Shown here: positions 1 to 11,052 of the stretch, piece by piece
Position numbering within the stretch: the stretch's first letter is position 1
How the letters are laid out: the number at the start of each line of letters is the position of its first letter
Assembly: GCF_002929305.1 (NCBI RefSeq)
Contig: NZ_PJIO01000003.1
Coordinates: 1-64,000 of the forward strand
Direction of reading: 5' to 3'
From: Arthrobacter sp. GMC3
GTDB lineage: Bacteria; Actinomycetota; Actinomycetes; Actinomycetales; Micrococcaceae
DNA: 64,000 nt
Notes under the pieces: generated by a model
Seen by the model: the letters and a program-made list of their open reading frames with translations, nothing else
Told to the model about the DNA's origin: nothing
Databases searched by the model: none
Program-made: the position numbers and the translations under genes

Positions 1-484
1 TCCGGGGCGCCTTGGGGTGATCGGGAACCGAAGCCCGAATCACCGCAACCCTAGACACCTCACCCACCCCGGACAACGACACCGGCAAAGAGTCAGGCAA
101 CCTGTCCGGCACCGGCAACGAGCCTGGCAACGGCAACGAGTCTGGCAACGGCAACATTAGTGGTGTCGCTGCCACGATTGGTGCTGCTGTCCCTTGCCCC
201 GACACAGGACCAGAGGGCAGAAACAAATCCGCCCATTCCTCCGCGGAAATCTCCCGCGACGGCCCCACCCACGTGACATTAAGCATCATCGGATCATCAG
301 CAAACGGATCACTAGCCACCAACCGGGCCATCACCACGTCATCGCCATAGACATCCCCGCAGTCATCGCCGGGAAGAGAACCGCCACCAACTACCCCCGA
401 GCCATGCCCGGGGCCTTGATCCAAAAACTCTGGCCCGGACGGGGTGGAAACCCTCCTGCTACCGGGCCGATCGGCGGTACCCAT
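1..484 (-). CDS. N-terminal part of an unrecognised protein, cut by the window edge
   Basis: An open frame on the minus strand starts at ATG 484 and stays open for about 161 codons to the left edge. The visible protein is acidic and Gly/Asp-rich for about 70 residues (including GDVYGDDVVMARLV and EEWADLF). It then carries a Pro/Leu repeat (LPLPDSLPLPGSLP and variants) encoded by short GGCAAC-rich direct repeats at roughly 85-156. An in-frame TAA lies just upstream of the ATG, so no longer start is possible. No good Shine-Dalgarno is seen. I do not recognise the family. The Pro-rich linker is the kind found in DUF222/HNH proteins of this group, but nothing diagnostic is visible. A plus-strand frame over 194-529 is less protein-like. 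Moderate confidence that this is a gene, none on function. Confidence 0.5.
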   Translation of the reverse strand, partial: MGTADRPGSRRVSTPSGPEFLDQGPGHGSGVVGGGSLPGDDCGDVYGDDVVMARLVASDPFADDPMMLNVTWVGPSREISAEEWADLFLPSGPVSGQGTAAPIVAATPLMLPLPDSLPLPGSLPVPDRLPDSLPVSLSGVGEVSRVAVIRASVPDHPKAPR

Positions 485-611
485 ACCCCCATTTTAGGCC
501 CGATCCACCACCAACGGAAGAGTTTTTAGAATCTTTATTCGAGAACTTACATCTAGCACAACATTGTTTCAAAACCGATCAAACGGATCGTGTGCCGACC
601 GGAGCTGCGCA

Positions 612-1430
612 TCAGATCGCGGACTTGGCCGCATCCACGGCGCCGCCGTACCGCCTGTCTCTGCGGGCGTACTCGTCCACTGCCGCCCACAAAGTCCTGC
701 GGTCGACGTCGGGCCATAACGTGTCCATGAAAACAAACTCGGCATAGGCGCTTTGCCACAGCAAGAAGTTGGAGAGCCGCTGCTCTCCACTAGAGCGCAG
801 GAACAAATCGACGTCCGGAACGTCGGGCAGGTACAGGTATTTTTGGATCGTCTTCTCGGACACCGCCTTGGGGCTGAGTCGCCCTGCGGCGACGTCCGCG
901 GCAAGGGCAGCAACGGCGTCGGAAATTTCCGCCCGTCCGCCGTAGTTAACACACATGGTCAACGTAATGGTGTCGTTGTCCTTCGTATGTTCCTGAGCGA
1001 CTTCCAACTCCTTGATGACGGATCCCCAAAGCCTGGGCTTGCGGCCTGACCAGCGAATGCGCACACCCCAGGCGTCGAGTTGGTCCCGCTGGCGTCTTAA
1101 TACATCTTTGTTAAAACCCATGAGGAAGCGAACTTCCTCCGGTGAGCGCTTCCAGTTCTCCGTGGAAAAGGCGTACACGCTGACGTATTTGATGCCCATT
1201 TCGATGGCGCCAGCCATGACGTCCAGCAGCGCTGGCTCGCCCGCCTTGTGGCCTTCCACCCTGGGTAATCCGCGCTGGTTGGCCCAACGGCCATTGCCAT
1301 CCATCACAATTGCCACATGCTGTGGAATCAACTGTGCAGGAATGACCGGCATCCCCTCCCCCGAAGGATGCGGCCAGGGGGCCACGACGGTTGGCTTTGA
1401 CGTGCTTCGACTGCTGCGTTGTACGGCCAC
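612..1430 (-). CDS. uppS: Isoprenyl transferase (undecaprenyl/polyprenyl diphosphate synthase)
   Basis: Cis-prenyltransferase that condenses isopentenyl diphosphate onto an allylic primer to make the long-chain polyprenyl diphosphate carrier for cell-wall glycans. The 272-residue product has the family signatures. MDGNGRWA at about 43-50 includes the catalytic Asp44, followed by the STENW motif and, near the C-terminus, [16 protein letters not shown], the substrate-binding region. It starts at GTG 1430, three bases after the recO stop, so the two are probably co-translated. An internal ATG before PVIPAQ has its purine tract too close to serve well, and the N-terminal extension is usual in this group. 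Whether the product is C50 or C55 cannot be told from sequence. Confidence 0.95.
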   Translation of the reverse strand: MAVQRSSRSTSKPTVVAPWPHPSGEGMPVIPAQLIPQHVAIVMDGNGRWANQRGLPRVEGHKAGEPALLDVMAGAIEMGIKYVSVYAFSTENWKRSPEEVRFLMGFNKDVLRRQRDQLDAWGVRIRWSGRKPRLWGSVIKELEVAQEHTKDNDTITLTMCVNYGGRAEISDAVAALAADVAAGRLSPKAVSEKTIQKYLYLPDVPDVDLFLRSSGEQRLSNFLLWQSAYAEFVFMDTLWPDVDRRTLWAAVDEYARRDRRYGGAVDAAKSAI

Positions 1431-1433
1431 GGG

Positions 1434-2186
1434 TTAGACACGCTCCACAAGTTTCAGGGAACGCACAGTGCGCTCCAAATGCCATTGAACATAACCGGCC
1501 ACGAGGCCGGCAGCCTCGCGACGATGAATATTTTCCGATGCGTCTGCCCCGGTCCAATCACCGGAGAGCAGGCACGCCAGTAAGAACATGGTTTGCGGTG
1601 CAGGTGCCGGCGACCCTGGCGGGCGGCACTCGTGACAAACGGCGCCACCCAAGGACGCGTTGAAGGCACCGTGCGGGCCCGGCTCGCCGCATCGTGCGCA
1701 GTCACCAAAACTTGGTGCCCAGCCGGCGATGGAGACGGCCCGCAAGAGGTATGAGTCCAAAATGAGTTCCGCGGAATGCGCCCCGCGGCTGAGCGAGGCA
1801 AGCGCGCCCACCAACAACAAGTAGTGCGCCGAGGATGTTTCCCCGTCGACGTCGGTCAACCGTTCAGCGGTTTCGGTCATTGCCGCTGCCACAACATACC
1901 GGTCGTAGTTGGCGGCAATCGCATCACCGTAACTACCCTTGGCCACGGCCTGCGTCACGATATCCAGGGTGCGACCCTTGACCAGCTGAAGGTCGGCAAC
2001 CATGAACGGTTCCAGTCTGGCCCCAAACTTGCTACTGGTTCGGCGCACCCCGCGAGCCACGGCCCGCAGCTGTCCGTGATGGTGGGTCAGCAGCGTGATG
2101 ATCCGGTCTGCTTCCCCCAGCTTGTGGGTTCGCAGTACGACGGCGTCATCCCGGTAAGTGCGCGCAGAAAAGGATTGGTTGGACAC
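1434..2186 (-). CDS. recO: DNA repair protein RecO
   Basis: RecO helps RecR load RecA onto SSB-coated single strands in the RecF pathway and anneals complementary strands. The 250-residue protein has the N-terminal OB-fold start ([20 protein letters not shown]) and a C-terminal helical part. It also has a four-cysteine zinc site, CxxC about 163-166 and CxxC about 184-187. The start is GTG 2186, with a GGGAGA Shine-Dalgarno about 9 bases upstream. The longer frame from 2267 would begin inside the neighbouring tandem repeat and adds 27 residues unlike RecO, so I reject it. It lies between leuA and uppS on the same strand. Confidence 0.92.
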   Translation of the reverse strand: MSNQSFSARTYRDDAVVLRTHKLGEADRIITLLTHHHGQLRAVARGVRRTSSKFGARLEPFMVADLQLVKGRTLDIVTQAVAKGSYGDAIAANYDRYVVAAAMTETAERLTDVDGETSSAHYLLLVGALASLSRGAHSAELILDSYLLRAVSIAGWAPSFGDCARCGEPGPHGAFNASLGGAVCHECRPPGSPAPAPQTMFLLACLLSGDWTGADASENIHRREAAGLVAGYVQWHLERTVRSLKLVERV

Positions 2187-2253
2187 GTATCCATTCTCCC
2201 ACCATTGCACTGGCGTAGCTGATTGCACCGCGCCAGCGATCACCCGAGCCGGA

Positions 2254-2435
2254 CGTGGTGGGCCCACACGGCCGAGGGGCCCGGGAAATCGCCTCGACGT
2301 TCATCCCGACTAGCCGTGGTGGGCCCACACGGCCGAGGGGCCCGGGAAATCGCCTCGACGTTCATCCCGACTAGCCGTGGTGGGCCCACGCGGCCGAGGG
2401 GCCCGGAAAATCGCGTCAGCGATTTCCCGGGAGGC
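2254..2435. repeat. 61-bp tandem repeat, three copies, between leuA and recO
   Basis: Copies 1 (2254-2314) and 2 (2315-2375) appear identical over 61 bp. Copy 3 (2376-2435) matches in its first half and then diverges into a hairpin. A further CGTGGGG fragment follows. Each unit contains the palindrome GTGGGCCCAC and a GGCCGAGGGGCCC tract. No frame with protein-like composition runs through it. It is intergenic and most likely a structured spacer or terminator array. Confidence 0.85.
2402..2431 (-). terminator. Hairpin just downstream of leuA
   Basis: The arms CCGGAAAATCGC and GCGATTTCCCGG (12 bp, one mismatch, extendable by one pair) flank a GTCA loop, 13 bases past the leuA stop. No U-run follows, so it is terminator-like rather than a classical intrinsic terminator. 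It forms the diverged half of the third tandem-repeat copy. Confidence 0.5.
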
Positions 2436-2443
2436 CGTGGGGA

Positions 2444-4344
<1,901 letters not shown>

Positions 4345-4461
4345 CACGCCGCGTAGGATGATGGTGAAAGAGCTCACTATTGCGCGGGTCGTTGAACAAT
4401 GTTCGGCGCTGACCGGCAAGGCGAGGCAACATGTTTGAACAAACAAAGGGGACGGATTCTT

Positions 4462-6426
4462 TTGACGCATTCCGGTATCAATCTCAGCAATATCGACGCC
4501 AATGTTCGCCCGCAGGATGACTTGTACGAACATGTCAATGGAAAGTGGCTGGCCACTGAGGTCATTCCCAGCGACCGTGCGTTGACTGGTTCGTTCGTCA
4601 CCTTGAGGGACGAGGCTGAAAATGCTGTGCGGTCCATCATCGAGCGCGCTGCTGCGGCGGCCGCCCAGCCTGATGCCGAGTTGGGGGGCATTGCCGGGAA
4701 AATCGGTGACCTGTACGCAGGATTCATGGACGAGGAGTCAGTGGAGGCTGCCGGGGCCACACCCCTTGCCCCCGCGCTCGAGGCGATTGCAGCGGCTGAC
4801 TCAATTGCCGCCGTGGTCAGCTTGATGGGTGAGCTGGACAGGAAGGGCGGCGACGGCTTGTTTGGCGGCTACGTGAACAACGACGCCGGCAATCCGGAGC
4901 GTGCGCTGCTGCACCTTTTCCAGTCCGGTCTTGGCCTGCCGGATGAGTCGTACTACCGGGATGAAAAGTTCACCCCGATTCGCACCGCGTACCTGGCACA
5001 CGTGCAGACCATGCTGGAACTAGCGGGGGTTGAGAACGCAGGCGCCAAGGCGGAGACGGTGGTGGCGCTGGAGACCGAGATCGCCGCAACACATCTGGAC
5101 AAAGTGTCCTTGCGCGATCCTCAAAAGACGTACAACTTGATGGACAAGTTTGACGCCCTGGAGCTCCTGCCAGCCCTGGAGCTGTGGCTGGAGGCGCTGG
5201 GTGTCAGCGCCGAACAGAGCGCCGAGTTGGTGGTGGCAACGCCCGATTTCTTCCGCGGGCAGGTCCGGCTGCTGGTGGAGGAGCGCCTGGAGGATTGGAA
5301 GGCTTGGCTGACTATGCGCACCATCTCCGGTGCTGCACCCTATCTGTCTAAGGCCTTCGTTGACGCCAATTTCGCCTTCCACGGCACCACGCTCAGTGGA
5401 ACGCCGGACATCAGGGACCGCTGGAAGCGTGGCGTGGCCCTGGTGGAGGGGTCGCTGGGCGAGGCTGTGGGCCAGCTGTACGTGGCTGAGCATTTCCCCG
5501 AAACGCACAAGGATCGCATGGAGGTTCTCGTTGCGAACCTGATTGAGGCGTACCGGGCAAGTATTTCCGAGCTCACCTGGATGAGCCAGGAAACCATCAC
5601 CAAGGCACTGGCAAAACTCGACGCGTTTACGCCGAAAATTGGCTACCCCACCAAATGGCGCGATTATTCTTCCCTGGAGATCCTGCCCGGGGATCTGTTG
5701 GGCAACATTGAACGCAGCAGTGCCTTTGAGCTGGCCCGCCAGCTGGCCAAGATCGGTGAGCCCATCGATCGCGAAGAATGGTTCATGACCCCGCAAACGG
5801 TGAACGCCTACTACAACCCGACCATGAACGAAGTGGTCTTCCCTGCCGCCATCTTGCAGCCGCCATTCTTTGACGCGGAGGCCGACGACGCCGCGAACTA
5901 CGGTGGGATCGGTGCCGTGATCGGTCACGAGATTGGCCACGGCTTCGACGATCAGGGTTCCCAGTTCGACGGCAGCGGTGCGCTGCGCAATTGGTGGACC
6001 GATGAGGACCGTGTTTCCTTTGAGAAGCTGACGGCGAAACTGGTGGACCAATACAATGTGCTCTCCCCCACCGCGGCTCCCGGCGAGTTTGTCAACGGTG
6101 AGCTGACCTTGGGTGAGAACATTGGCGACCTTGGCGGGCTGGCCATCGCCTACCTGGCATATGGACTCAGCCTGGATGGCACCAAGCCCCCCGTCATTGA
6201 CGGTCTGAGCGGGCAGGAACGTTTCTTCTTCTCCTGGGCCGAATGCTGGCGCACCAAGATCCGGAGCGAGGAAGCCATCCGACGCCTGGCCATCGATCCG
6301 CACTCACCGTCGGAATGGCGCTGCAACGCGGTAGTGCGCAACTTGGATGCCTTCCACGACACCTTCGCCACGACGCCGGCGGACGGGTTGTGGTTGGATC
6401 CTGCCGAGCGTGTGCGCATCTGGTAG
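4462..6426 (+). CDS. M13-family zinc metallopeptidase (neprilysin/PepO-like)
   Basis: Zinc endopeptidase acting on peptides, 654 residues, the usual length of bacterial M13 enzymes. The zinc site is the HEIGH motif (H489, E490, H493) plus the downstream GENIGDLGG motif giving the third ligand E552 and D556. The substrate-binding NAYYNP motif lies upstream. The N-terminal M13 helical domain begins with RPQDDLYEHVNGKWL. No signal peptide or membrane anchor is seen, so it is probably cytoplasmic, as in other Gram-positive PepO proteins. I chose TTG 4462 because AGGGGACGGA lies about 10 bases upstream and homologous proteins start at T-x-S-G-I. The frame extends upstream to 4399 without a better site. 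Monocistronic, divergent from leuA and ended by the long hairpin at 6437. Confidence 0.93.
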   Translation: MTHSGINLSNIDANVRPQDDLYEHVNGKWLATEVIPSDRALTGSFVTLRDEAENAVRSIIERAAAAAAQPDAELGGIAGKIGDLYAGFMDEESVEAAGATPLAPALEAIAAADSIAAVVSLMGELDRKGGDGLFGGYVNNDAGNPERALLHLFQSGLGLPDESYYRDEKFTPIRTAYLAHVQTMLELAGVENAGAKAETVVALETEIAATHLDKVSLRDPQKTYNLMDKFDALELLPALELWLEALGVSAEQSAELVVATPDFFRGQVRLLVEERLEDWKAWLTMRTISGAAPYLSKAFVDANFAFHGTTLSGTPDIRDRWKRGVALVEGSLGEAVGQLYVAEHFPETHKDRMEVLVANLIEAYRASISELTWMSQETITKALAKLDAFTPKIGYPTKWRDYSSLEILPGDLLGNIERSSAFELARQLAKIGEPIDREEWFMTPQTVNAYYNPTMNEVVFPAAILQPPFFDAEADDAANYGGIGAVIGHEIGHGFDDQGSQFDGSGALRNWWTDEDRVSFEKLTAKLVDQYNVLSPTAAPGEFVNGELTLGENIGDLGGLAIAYLAYGLSLDGTKPPVIDGLSGQERFFFSWAECWRTKIRSEEAIRRLAIDPHSPSEWRCNAVVRNLDAFHDTFATTPADGLWLDPAERVRIW

Positions 6427-6436
6427 CAAGGATCTG

Positions 6437-6497
6437 GTTGCTTAAATAGTTGAGGCGGCTCCCATTGATGGGTAGCCGCCTCAACTAGTTAAGCAAC
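6437..6497. terminator. Long bidirectional hairpin between the M13 peptidase and LCP genes
   Basis: Two 24-base arms beginning GTTGCTTAA and ending TTAAGCAAC pair with a single mismatch around a 13-base centre that itself can fold (CCCA/TGGG). It sits between convergent stops, 11 bases after one and 16 from the other, so it can end transcription from both sides. No long U-run on either strand. Confidence 0.85.
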
Positions 6498-6512
6498 GAT
6501 CACGGGCCGGTC

Positions 6513-8114
6513 CTAGTAGGTGTAGTAGGCCGGGTTAACCGTTAGGCAGGCACCGGTCTGATCTGCCGTACTGGAGACAATGTCCTGCGGTACTGTCACC
6601 GTGCCAAATTGTGTTCCACTGCTCCAGTCGGTGCCCACCACAAGCTTCACACCGGTGACGGTGGGATCGGCTTGGAGCGCACTGGCAGGAAGCTTGAAGA
6701 GCGCTGCTACATCGGCGGCAACGTCGGCCATGTCGGTGCCGTAGAGCACCTTTGTCTCATTCTGAGCGGCCACGTCACCACCGGACCATGACGAGGTGAA
6801 TCCGGCGCCCGACAGGGCCTTGAGTAATTCGACAGAGCGCCCGACAATGGCCGTAGCGTTCTGGACGCTGATGGGCTGGATCGCCTTGTTGTACGCGGGA
6901 GCCGCAGGAGCCGATGAGGCGGGCTCCGGAGCCGACGAGGTTGCCGCAGCCGATGTCTGGGCAGCGGTAGCACTAGTCGAGGCAGCGGCAGCCGCATCTG
7001 CGGCGCTCTTGGTCAGGGCCGTGTTGTTACGCAGGGCCGCAAAGTACTGTCCGGCCTCGGGCTCCTTGAGCTGGACGCGGTTGCTGTCACCCGAATAGGC
7101 CTCCCACGGCACAGTAACGAAGGAGACGTTGGCCAAATTGATCTTGGACAGGCGGTTGGCAATGCCGATCATGGCGGGAACGTTGGCCAGCCCCTGGTCA
7201 ATGGTGAGGTTCTTCGTCACCACATCGGCCAGGTTATACAGCTTGGGCAGGTTGGTAAGTGTCCCCTCGCTGGTGACCTTGCGAGCCATGGAACCCAGGA
7301 AATACTGCTGGGCCTTGATGCGGTCAAGATCGCTGGCATCGCCGAAGGCATGCCGGGTGCGCAGGAACGCAAGGGCCTGTTCGCCTTCCACCAGACTTTT
7401 GCCGGCCGGCAGTCGTAGGAAGGAACCGTTGACGTCGTACATGGCATGGTCAACGCACACTTCAACGCCGCCCAGGGCCGTGGAGAGCTGTTTGACGGCG
7501 GTGAAGTCTGCCAGCATGAAGTGGTCGATCGTCAACCCGGTGAGATCGTTAATGGCCGCAACGGTACATCCGGGTCCTGCCCCGAGCGCTGAGTTCAGCA
7601 TGCCACTGGTACTGCCGGGGACCACTTTCCCGGTCACCGAAGAGAGGCAATCGGGAATGGGCACCATCAAGTCACGGGGAAAGCTGGTGATGGATACCTG
7701 GGAGTTATCCGCCGAGATGTTCATCAAAAGCATGACATCGGATTGGCCCTCGCCAGCGGAATCCGCTTCCGTGCCGTATTCACTATTCGCGCCGGCGCGT
7801 GTATCGGTACCCAAAATCAAGACCTGCATGGAGTCGTTGGGCTCTTCCGGCGTCTTGGTTTTTGACCCGTTGGAAACAGCCGCATTCAACGGCGCAGTAG
7901 TGACGTTACCTTGCAATCTCATGACGAGGACGCCAGCAGTTCCTAGGCCGAGGACCAGGGCGCCACTGAGTGTGACGGCAACAATCTTCAGCCACAACGG
8001 GGCCTTGCGGCGACCCTTAAAATGCCTGCCAGCGGGTTCATTCTCCACAGGCGGTTCCTGATGAGGGGTGCCTGCAACGTTGGCTGCGGCCGAGTCGGCG
8101 CGGCGTCGCCCCAT
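6513..8114 (-). CDS. LytR-CpsA-Psr (LCP) family cell-wall glycopolymer ligase
   Basis: LCP enzymes transfer polyprenyl-linked glycopolymers (teichoic acid, arabinogalactan or capsule type) onto peptidoglycan at the outer membrane face. The 533-residue product has a short basic cytoplasmic head and one membrane segment at about 40-65. The LCP domain follows (LILGTDTRAG, SFPRDLMVPIP, FLRTRHAFGD, LDRIKAQQYFL). An Ala/Ser/Pro-rich linker (about 375-415) leads to a C-terminal LytR_C domain. The conserved Arg and Asp residues that bind the pyrophosphate are present. The start is ATG 8114, with AAAGG seven bases upstream. The frame reaches 8138 but without a ribosome site. Confidence 0.93.
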   Translation of the reverse strand: MGRRRADSAAANVAGTPHQEPPVENEPAGRHFKGRRKAPLWLKIVAVTLSGALVLGLGTAGVLVMRLQGNVTTAPLNAAVSNGSKTKTPEEPNDSMQVLILGTDTRAGANSEYGTEADSAGEGQSDVMLLMNISADNSQVSITSFPRDLMVPIPDCLSSVTGKVVPGSTSGMLNSALGAGPGCTVAAINDLTGLTIDHFMLADFTAVKQLSTALGGVEVCVDHAMYDVNGSFLRLPAGKSLVEGEQALAFLRTRHAFGDASDLDRIKAQQYFLGSMARKVTSEGTLTNLPKLYNLADVVTKNLTIDQGLANVPAMIGIANRLSKINLANVSFVTVPWEAYSGDSNRVQLKEPEAGQYFAALRNNTALTKSAADAAAAASTSATAAQTSAAATSSAPEPASSAPAAPAYNKAIQPISVQNATAIVGRSVELLKALSGAGFTSSWSGGDVAAQNETKVLYGTDMADVAADVAALFKLPASALQADPTVTGVKLVVGTDWSSGTQFGTVTVPQDIVSSTADQTGACLTVNPAYYTY

Positions 8115-8234
8115 GAATAAACCTTTCGCTGTGAACAAAGAACTCCAGCAAGTTTACCGGCCAAATCTGGGAACATCCCCACAGGCAGGCGCATCACTGG
8201 CTTTTGCGGGCCGCCAGACGGCGGCCCGCAAGGA

Positions 8235-9200
8235 CTAAAACCCTAGTTTAACCAACTGTTTCGGGTCTCGTTGCCAGTCCTTGGCCACCTTGACATGCAG
8301 GTCCAGGTAGATCTTGGTTCCCAGGAGCGCCTCAATGGCATGCCGGGCGTTGGTGCCCACCTCACGCAGGCGTGCCCCGCCCTTGCCAATGATGATGGCT
8401 TTTTGCGAGGGGCGCTCCACGTAGAGATTGACCCGCACATCCAACAACGGGTTGTCCTCGCTGCGCCCTTCACGGGGAATAATTTCCTCAACCACCACCG
8501 CGAGGGAGTGCGGGAGCTCGTCACGAACTCCCTCCAAGGCTGCTTCACGAATGAGCTCTGCCACCATAACGGCTTCGGGCTCATCCGTCAGTTCACCATC
8601 CGGATACAGGGCCGGGGACAGGGGCAGGAACTCGGAGAAGACTGAAGCCAATGACTCAACCTGGAAATCCTCCACCGCCGAGACGGGGACGATCGCGGCG
8701 AACCCGGCTTCACCGAGCACTTCACGTCCCAGCTTCTCTACGGCGATGAGCTGATCGGTGACGGCCTGGCGGTCAACGGTGTCGGTCTTGGTTACGATGG
8801 CCACAACAGCCTGCTTGCCAACATTTGCCAGCTGTTGGGCAATGTAGCGGTCACCGGGGCCAATCTTTTCATTGGCCGGCAGGCAGAATCCAATGACATC
8901 GACCTCGGAGAGTGTGTCCGCCACGAGGTCGTTGAGACGTTTTCCCAACAATGTTCGAGGCCTGTGAAGCCCGGGCGTGTCGACGAGGACCAACTGAAAG
9001 GTGTCGCGATGGACAATCCCGCGGATGGTGTGGCGGGTGGTCTGCGGCTTGGCCGAAGTGATCGCAACCTTATGCCCCACCAGAGCGTTGGTGAGTGTCG
9101 ACTTGCCTGCGTTGGGGCGGCCAGCCAGCACAGCAAAACCTGCACGGAACCCATCAGCTTTGGGCGATGGCATGGCCAAGTTGCCCTTTTTCTTATTCAT
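8235..9200 (-). CDS. era: GTPase Era
   Basis: Era is a GTPase that binds the 3' end of 16S rRNA and checks small-subunit assembly. G motifs are visible: GRPNAGKST (P-loop, about 27-35), DTPGLH, and VTKTD, an acceptable variant of NKxD. The C-terminal KH domain carries IIGKGGARLREVG. Its 321 residues are slightly longer than usual, owing to a short N-terminal tail. Its ATG overlaps the stop of the upstream CNNM gene (ATGA), so it is translated in the same operon as phoH, ybeY and the CNNM gene, a well-known actinobacterial grouping around rRNA maturation. Confidence 0.97.
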   Translation of the reverse strand: MNKKKGNLAMPSPKADGFRAGFAVLAGRPNAGKSTLTNALVGHKVAITSAKPQTTRHTIRGIVHRDTFQLVLVDTPGLHRPRTLLGKRLNDLVADTLSEVDVIGFCLPANEKIGPGDRYIAQQLANVGKQAVVAIVTKTDTVDRQAVTDQLIAVEKLGREVLGEAGFAAIVPVSAVEDFQVESLASVFSEFLPLSPALYPDGELTDEPEAVMVAELIREAALEGVRDELPHSLAVVVEEIIPREGRSEDNPLLDVRVNLYVERPSQKAIIIGKGGARLREVGTNARHAIEALLGTKIYLDLHVKVAKDWQRDPKQLVKLGF

Positions 9201-10582
9201 GGTTGCTCCTGTGTGGTTGTTCTGTGAGATGAGTCTCTCGACGGCGCTTCGCCGAAGAGGTGATGCTGGGTGCTGAGGTTTTCGATGTTGCTGCTGTTAC
9301 TACCATTTTCGGTGGTCTGCTCAGGGCTGGCAACGACCAGGCTTGCCACGACGTGGCTGACCCGGTTGCGCGCAGGTTCCATACGCTCCGCCACGAGGCG
9401 GATCCCCGAAACCACCACGGTGCTGCCCACGGTGGGGAGCCTACCCAAATGTTTGGCTAGGAGGCCGCCCACGGTGTCCACCTCGTCGTCGTCAAGTTCC
9501 TTGCCGAAGAGTTCACCCAGGTCGTCAACGCCCATGCGGGTGCGGATCAGGTAACGACCTTGGCCCAGGCCCTGAACGTCTGGTGCCACCGAGTCGTATT
9601 CGTCCGCGATCTCGCCGACAATCTCCTCGATCAAGTCTTCCAGTGTTACCAGTCCCGCGGTGCCGCCGTACTCGTCAACAACAATGGCCACGTGGGTTGA
9701 CTCGCTTTGAAGTTCCTTCAAGAGGTCATCCACGGGCTTGGATTCCGGAACGTACCGGACGCTGCGGGCCAAGTTTTCCACGGCGGGCCGGGGATCATCG
9801 TCACCGAGACGGTGCAATGTTGCCACCAGGTCCTTGAGGTAGAGGATGCCCAGAATGTGGTCCGTGCTTTCACCAATGACAGGTACCCGTGAAAAGCCCG
9901 AGTCCAGGAAGACGTCGAGAGCATCTTCAAGGCTGGAACCCTGCTCAATGCTGCGAATGTCCATGCGCGGGACCATGACGGCCCGCACCAGGGTTTCCCC
10001 CAGGTCAAACACGCTGTGGATGAGTTCGGCCTCGTTGTCCTCGATCATTTCTGAATCGCTGGCCCGGTCAACGAATTCCCGAAATTCCTCCTCCGTGACA
10101 AAAGCGTCATCATGCCCGGGGGCATCCTTTGCCACCGCGCCGCCAATCTTAAGGAACCAGCCGGGGATAGGTCCAAGAATCCGGCACAACACATGCACCA
10201 ACCAGGCCGTACGGCCCACCAATGCACCCGCGTACATGCGGCCAAGGCGTCGCGGGGAAACCCCAACCAGCACGAAGCTGATGGCGGCCATGACCACCGT
10301 GGCGACCAGTCCGGCCAACCAGACATTGTTCATGACTTCGAGAAGGAACAAGGCCACGGCAACGGCGGCCGCCATTTCAAACCAGACTCGCCAAAACCGC
10401 AACGCGTTCAGGTGTGTGGCCGGTTCGGCCAGGATCTTTGCCAAGGATGTGCCCCGGCTGTGCGCCGAAACGGCCTCGGCGTCGTGCCGGGGGAAAAAAC
10501 TAAGTGCTGCCTCAATGGCTGTCAGCAATGCGGCGATGGCCATGAAGATGATCCCCATGACCGGCAGTAAGACAGCGGTCAC
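9197..10582 (-). CDS. CNNM/CorC-type membrane protein with paired CBS domains
   Basis: Predicted cation (Mg2+/Co2+) transport protein of the CNNM/HlyC family. An N-terminal transmembrane DUF21 domain with about three hydrophobic segments within residues 1-130 is followed by a CBS pair (about 200-330, with MVPRMDI and VVDEYGGTAGLVTLEDLIEE). A C-terminal CorC_HlyC domain (about 345-425) and a disordered tail complete it. The GTG start overlaps the ybeY stop and its stop overlaps era. Older names such as hemolysin are historical. The transported ion is inferred from family only. Confidence 0.92.
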   Translation of the reverse strand: MTAVLLPVMGIIFMAIAALLTAIEAALSFFPRHDAEAVSAHSRGTSLAKILAEPATHLNALRFWRVWFEMAAAVAVALFLLEVMNNVWLAGLVATVVMAAISFVLVGVSPRRLGRMYAGALVGRTAWLVHVLCRILGPIPGWFLKIGGAVAKDAPGHDDAFVTEEEFREFVDRASDSEMIEDNEAELIHSVFDLGETLVRAVMVPRMDIRSIEQGSSLEDALDVFLDSGFSRVPVIGESTDHILGILYLKDLVATLHRLGDDDPRPAVENLARSVRYVPESKPVDDLLKELQSESTHVAIVVDEYGGTAGLVTLEDLIEEIVGEIADEYDSVAPDVQGLGQGRYLIRTRMGVDDLGELFGKELDDDEVDTVGGLLAKHLGRLPTVGSTVVVSGIRLVAERMEPARNRVSHVVASLVVASPEQTTENGSNSSNIENLSTQHHLFGEAPSRDSSHRTTTQEQP

Positions 10583-11052
10583 TGCATCGTCTCCCGGGGG
10601 GCAGCCTTACCCAGGTAGCTGGAGAGCAGTTCACGTTGCAAGCCGAACATTTCTTCCTTTTCCTCGGGCTCGGCGTGGTCGTAGCCTAGGAGGTGGAGGA
10701 TCCCATGGGTGGTGAGCAGCAAAAGCTCCTCCTCCATGGAATGGCCTGCCGCTACTGCCTGTTCCTGGGCTACCACGGGGCATAGGACGATGTCACCGAG
10801 GAGTCCGGCCGGGGTGGGACGTTCCGGTGTTCCCGGGCGCAGTTCGTCCATGGGGAAGGACAGTACATCTGTGGGGCCGGGCTCGTCCATCCATTCGATG
10901 TGGAGTTTTTCCATGTTTTCGACATCGGCCATGATGATGGAGACTTCAGTTTCGGGATGAACATGCATTTGCGTCAGGATGTGCCGCACAAGCTTGACGA
11001 GCTCTTCCTCGCGGACTTCTACGCCGGACTCATTGTTTATTTCGATGCTCAT
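10579..11052 (-). CDS. ybeY: Endoribonuclease YbeY (rRNA maturation factor)
   Basis: Zinc-dependent endoribonuclease needed for 16S rRNA 3'-end processing and late ribosome quality control. The 157-residue protein has the signature HGILHLLGYDH, the three histidines that hold zinc. The upstream part includes PTDVLSFPMDE, typical of the family. The ATG overlaps the phoH stop by one base (TGATG), which implies coupled translation. It sits directly before the CNNM gene and era, the same functional neighbourhood as in other actinobacteria. Confidence 0.96.
   Translation of the reverse strand: MSIEINNESGVEVREEELVKLVRHILTQMHVHPETEVSIIMADVENMEKLHIEWMDEPGPTDVLSFPMDELRPGTPERPTPAGLLGDIVLCPVVAQEQAVAAGHSMEEELLLLTTHGILHLLGYDHAEPEEKEEMFGLQRELLSSYLGKAAPRETMQ

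Noticed and set aside
194..529. Plus-strand 111-residue frame at the left edge
   Set aside because: It is rich in His/Pro/Arg without protein-like pattern and overlaps a minus-strand frame with better composition.
2184..2267. Upstream ATG at 2267 as the recO start
   Set aside because: It lies inside the tandem repeat, adds 27 residues unlike RecO, and GTG 2186 has a good Shine-Dalgarno and the family N-terminus.
4394..4404. GAACAATGTTC as a LexA/SOS box near the M13 peptidase
   Set aside because: The actinobacterial LexA site needs GAAC-N4-GTTC; here the spacing is three, and the neighbouring gene has no SOS role.
5020..6303. 427-residue minus-strand frame
   Set aside because: Antisense shadow of the M13 peptidase, whose motifs are certain.
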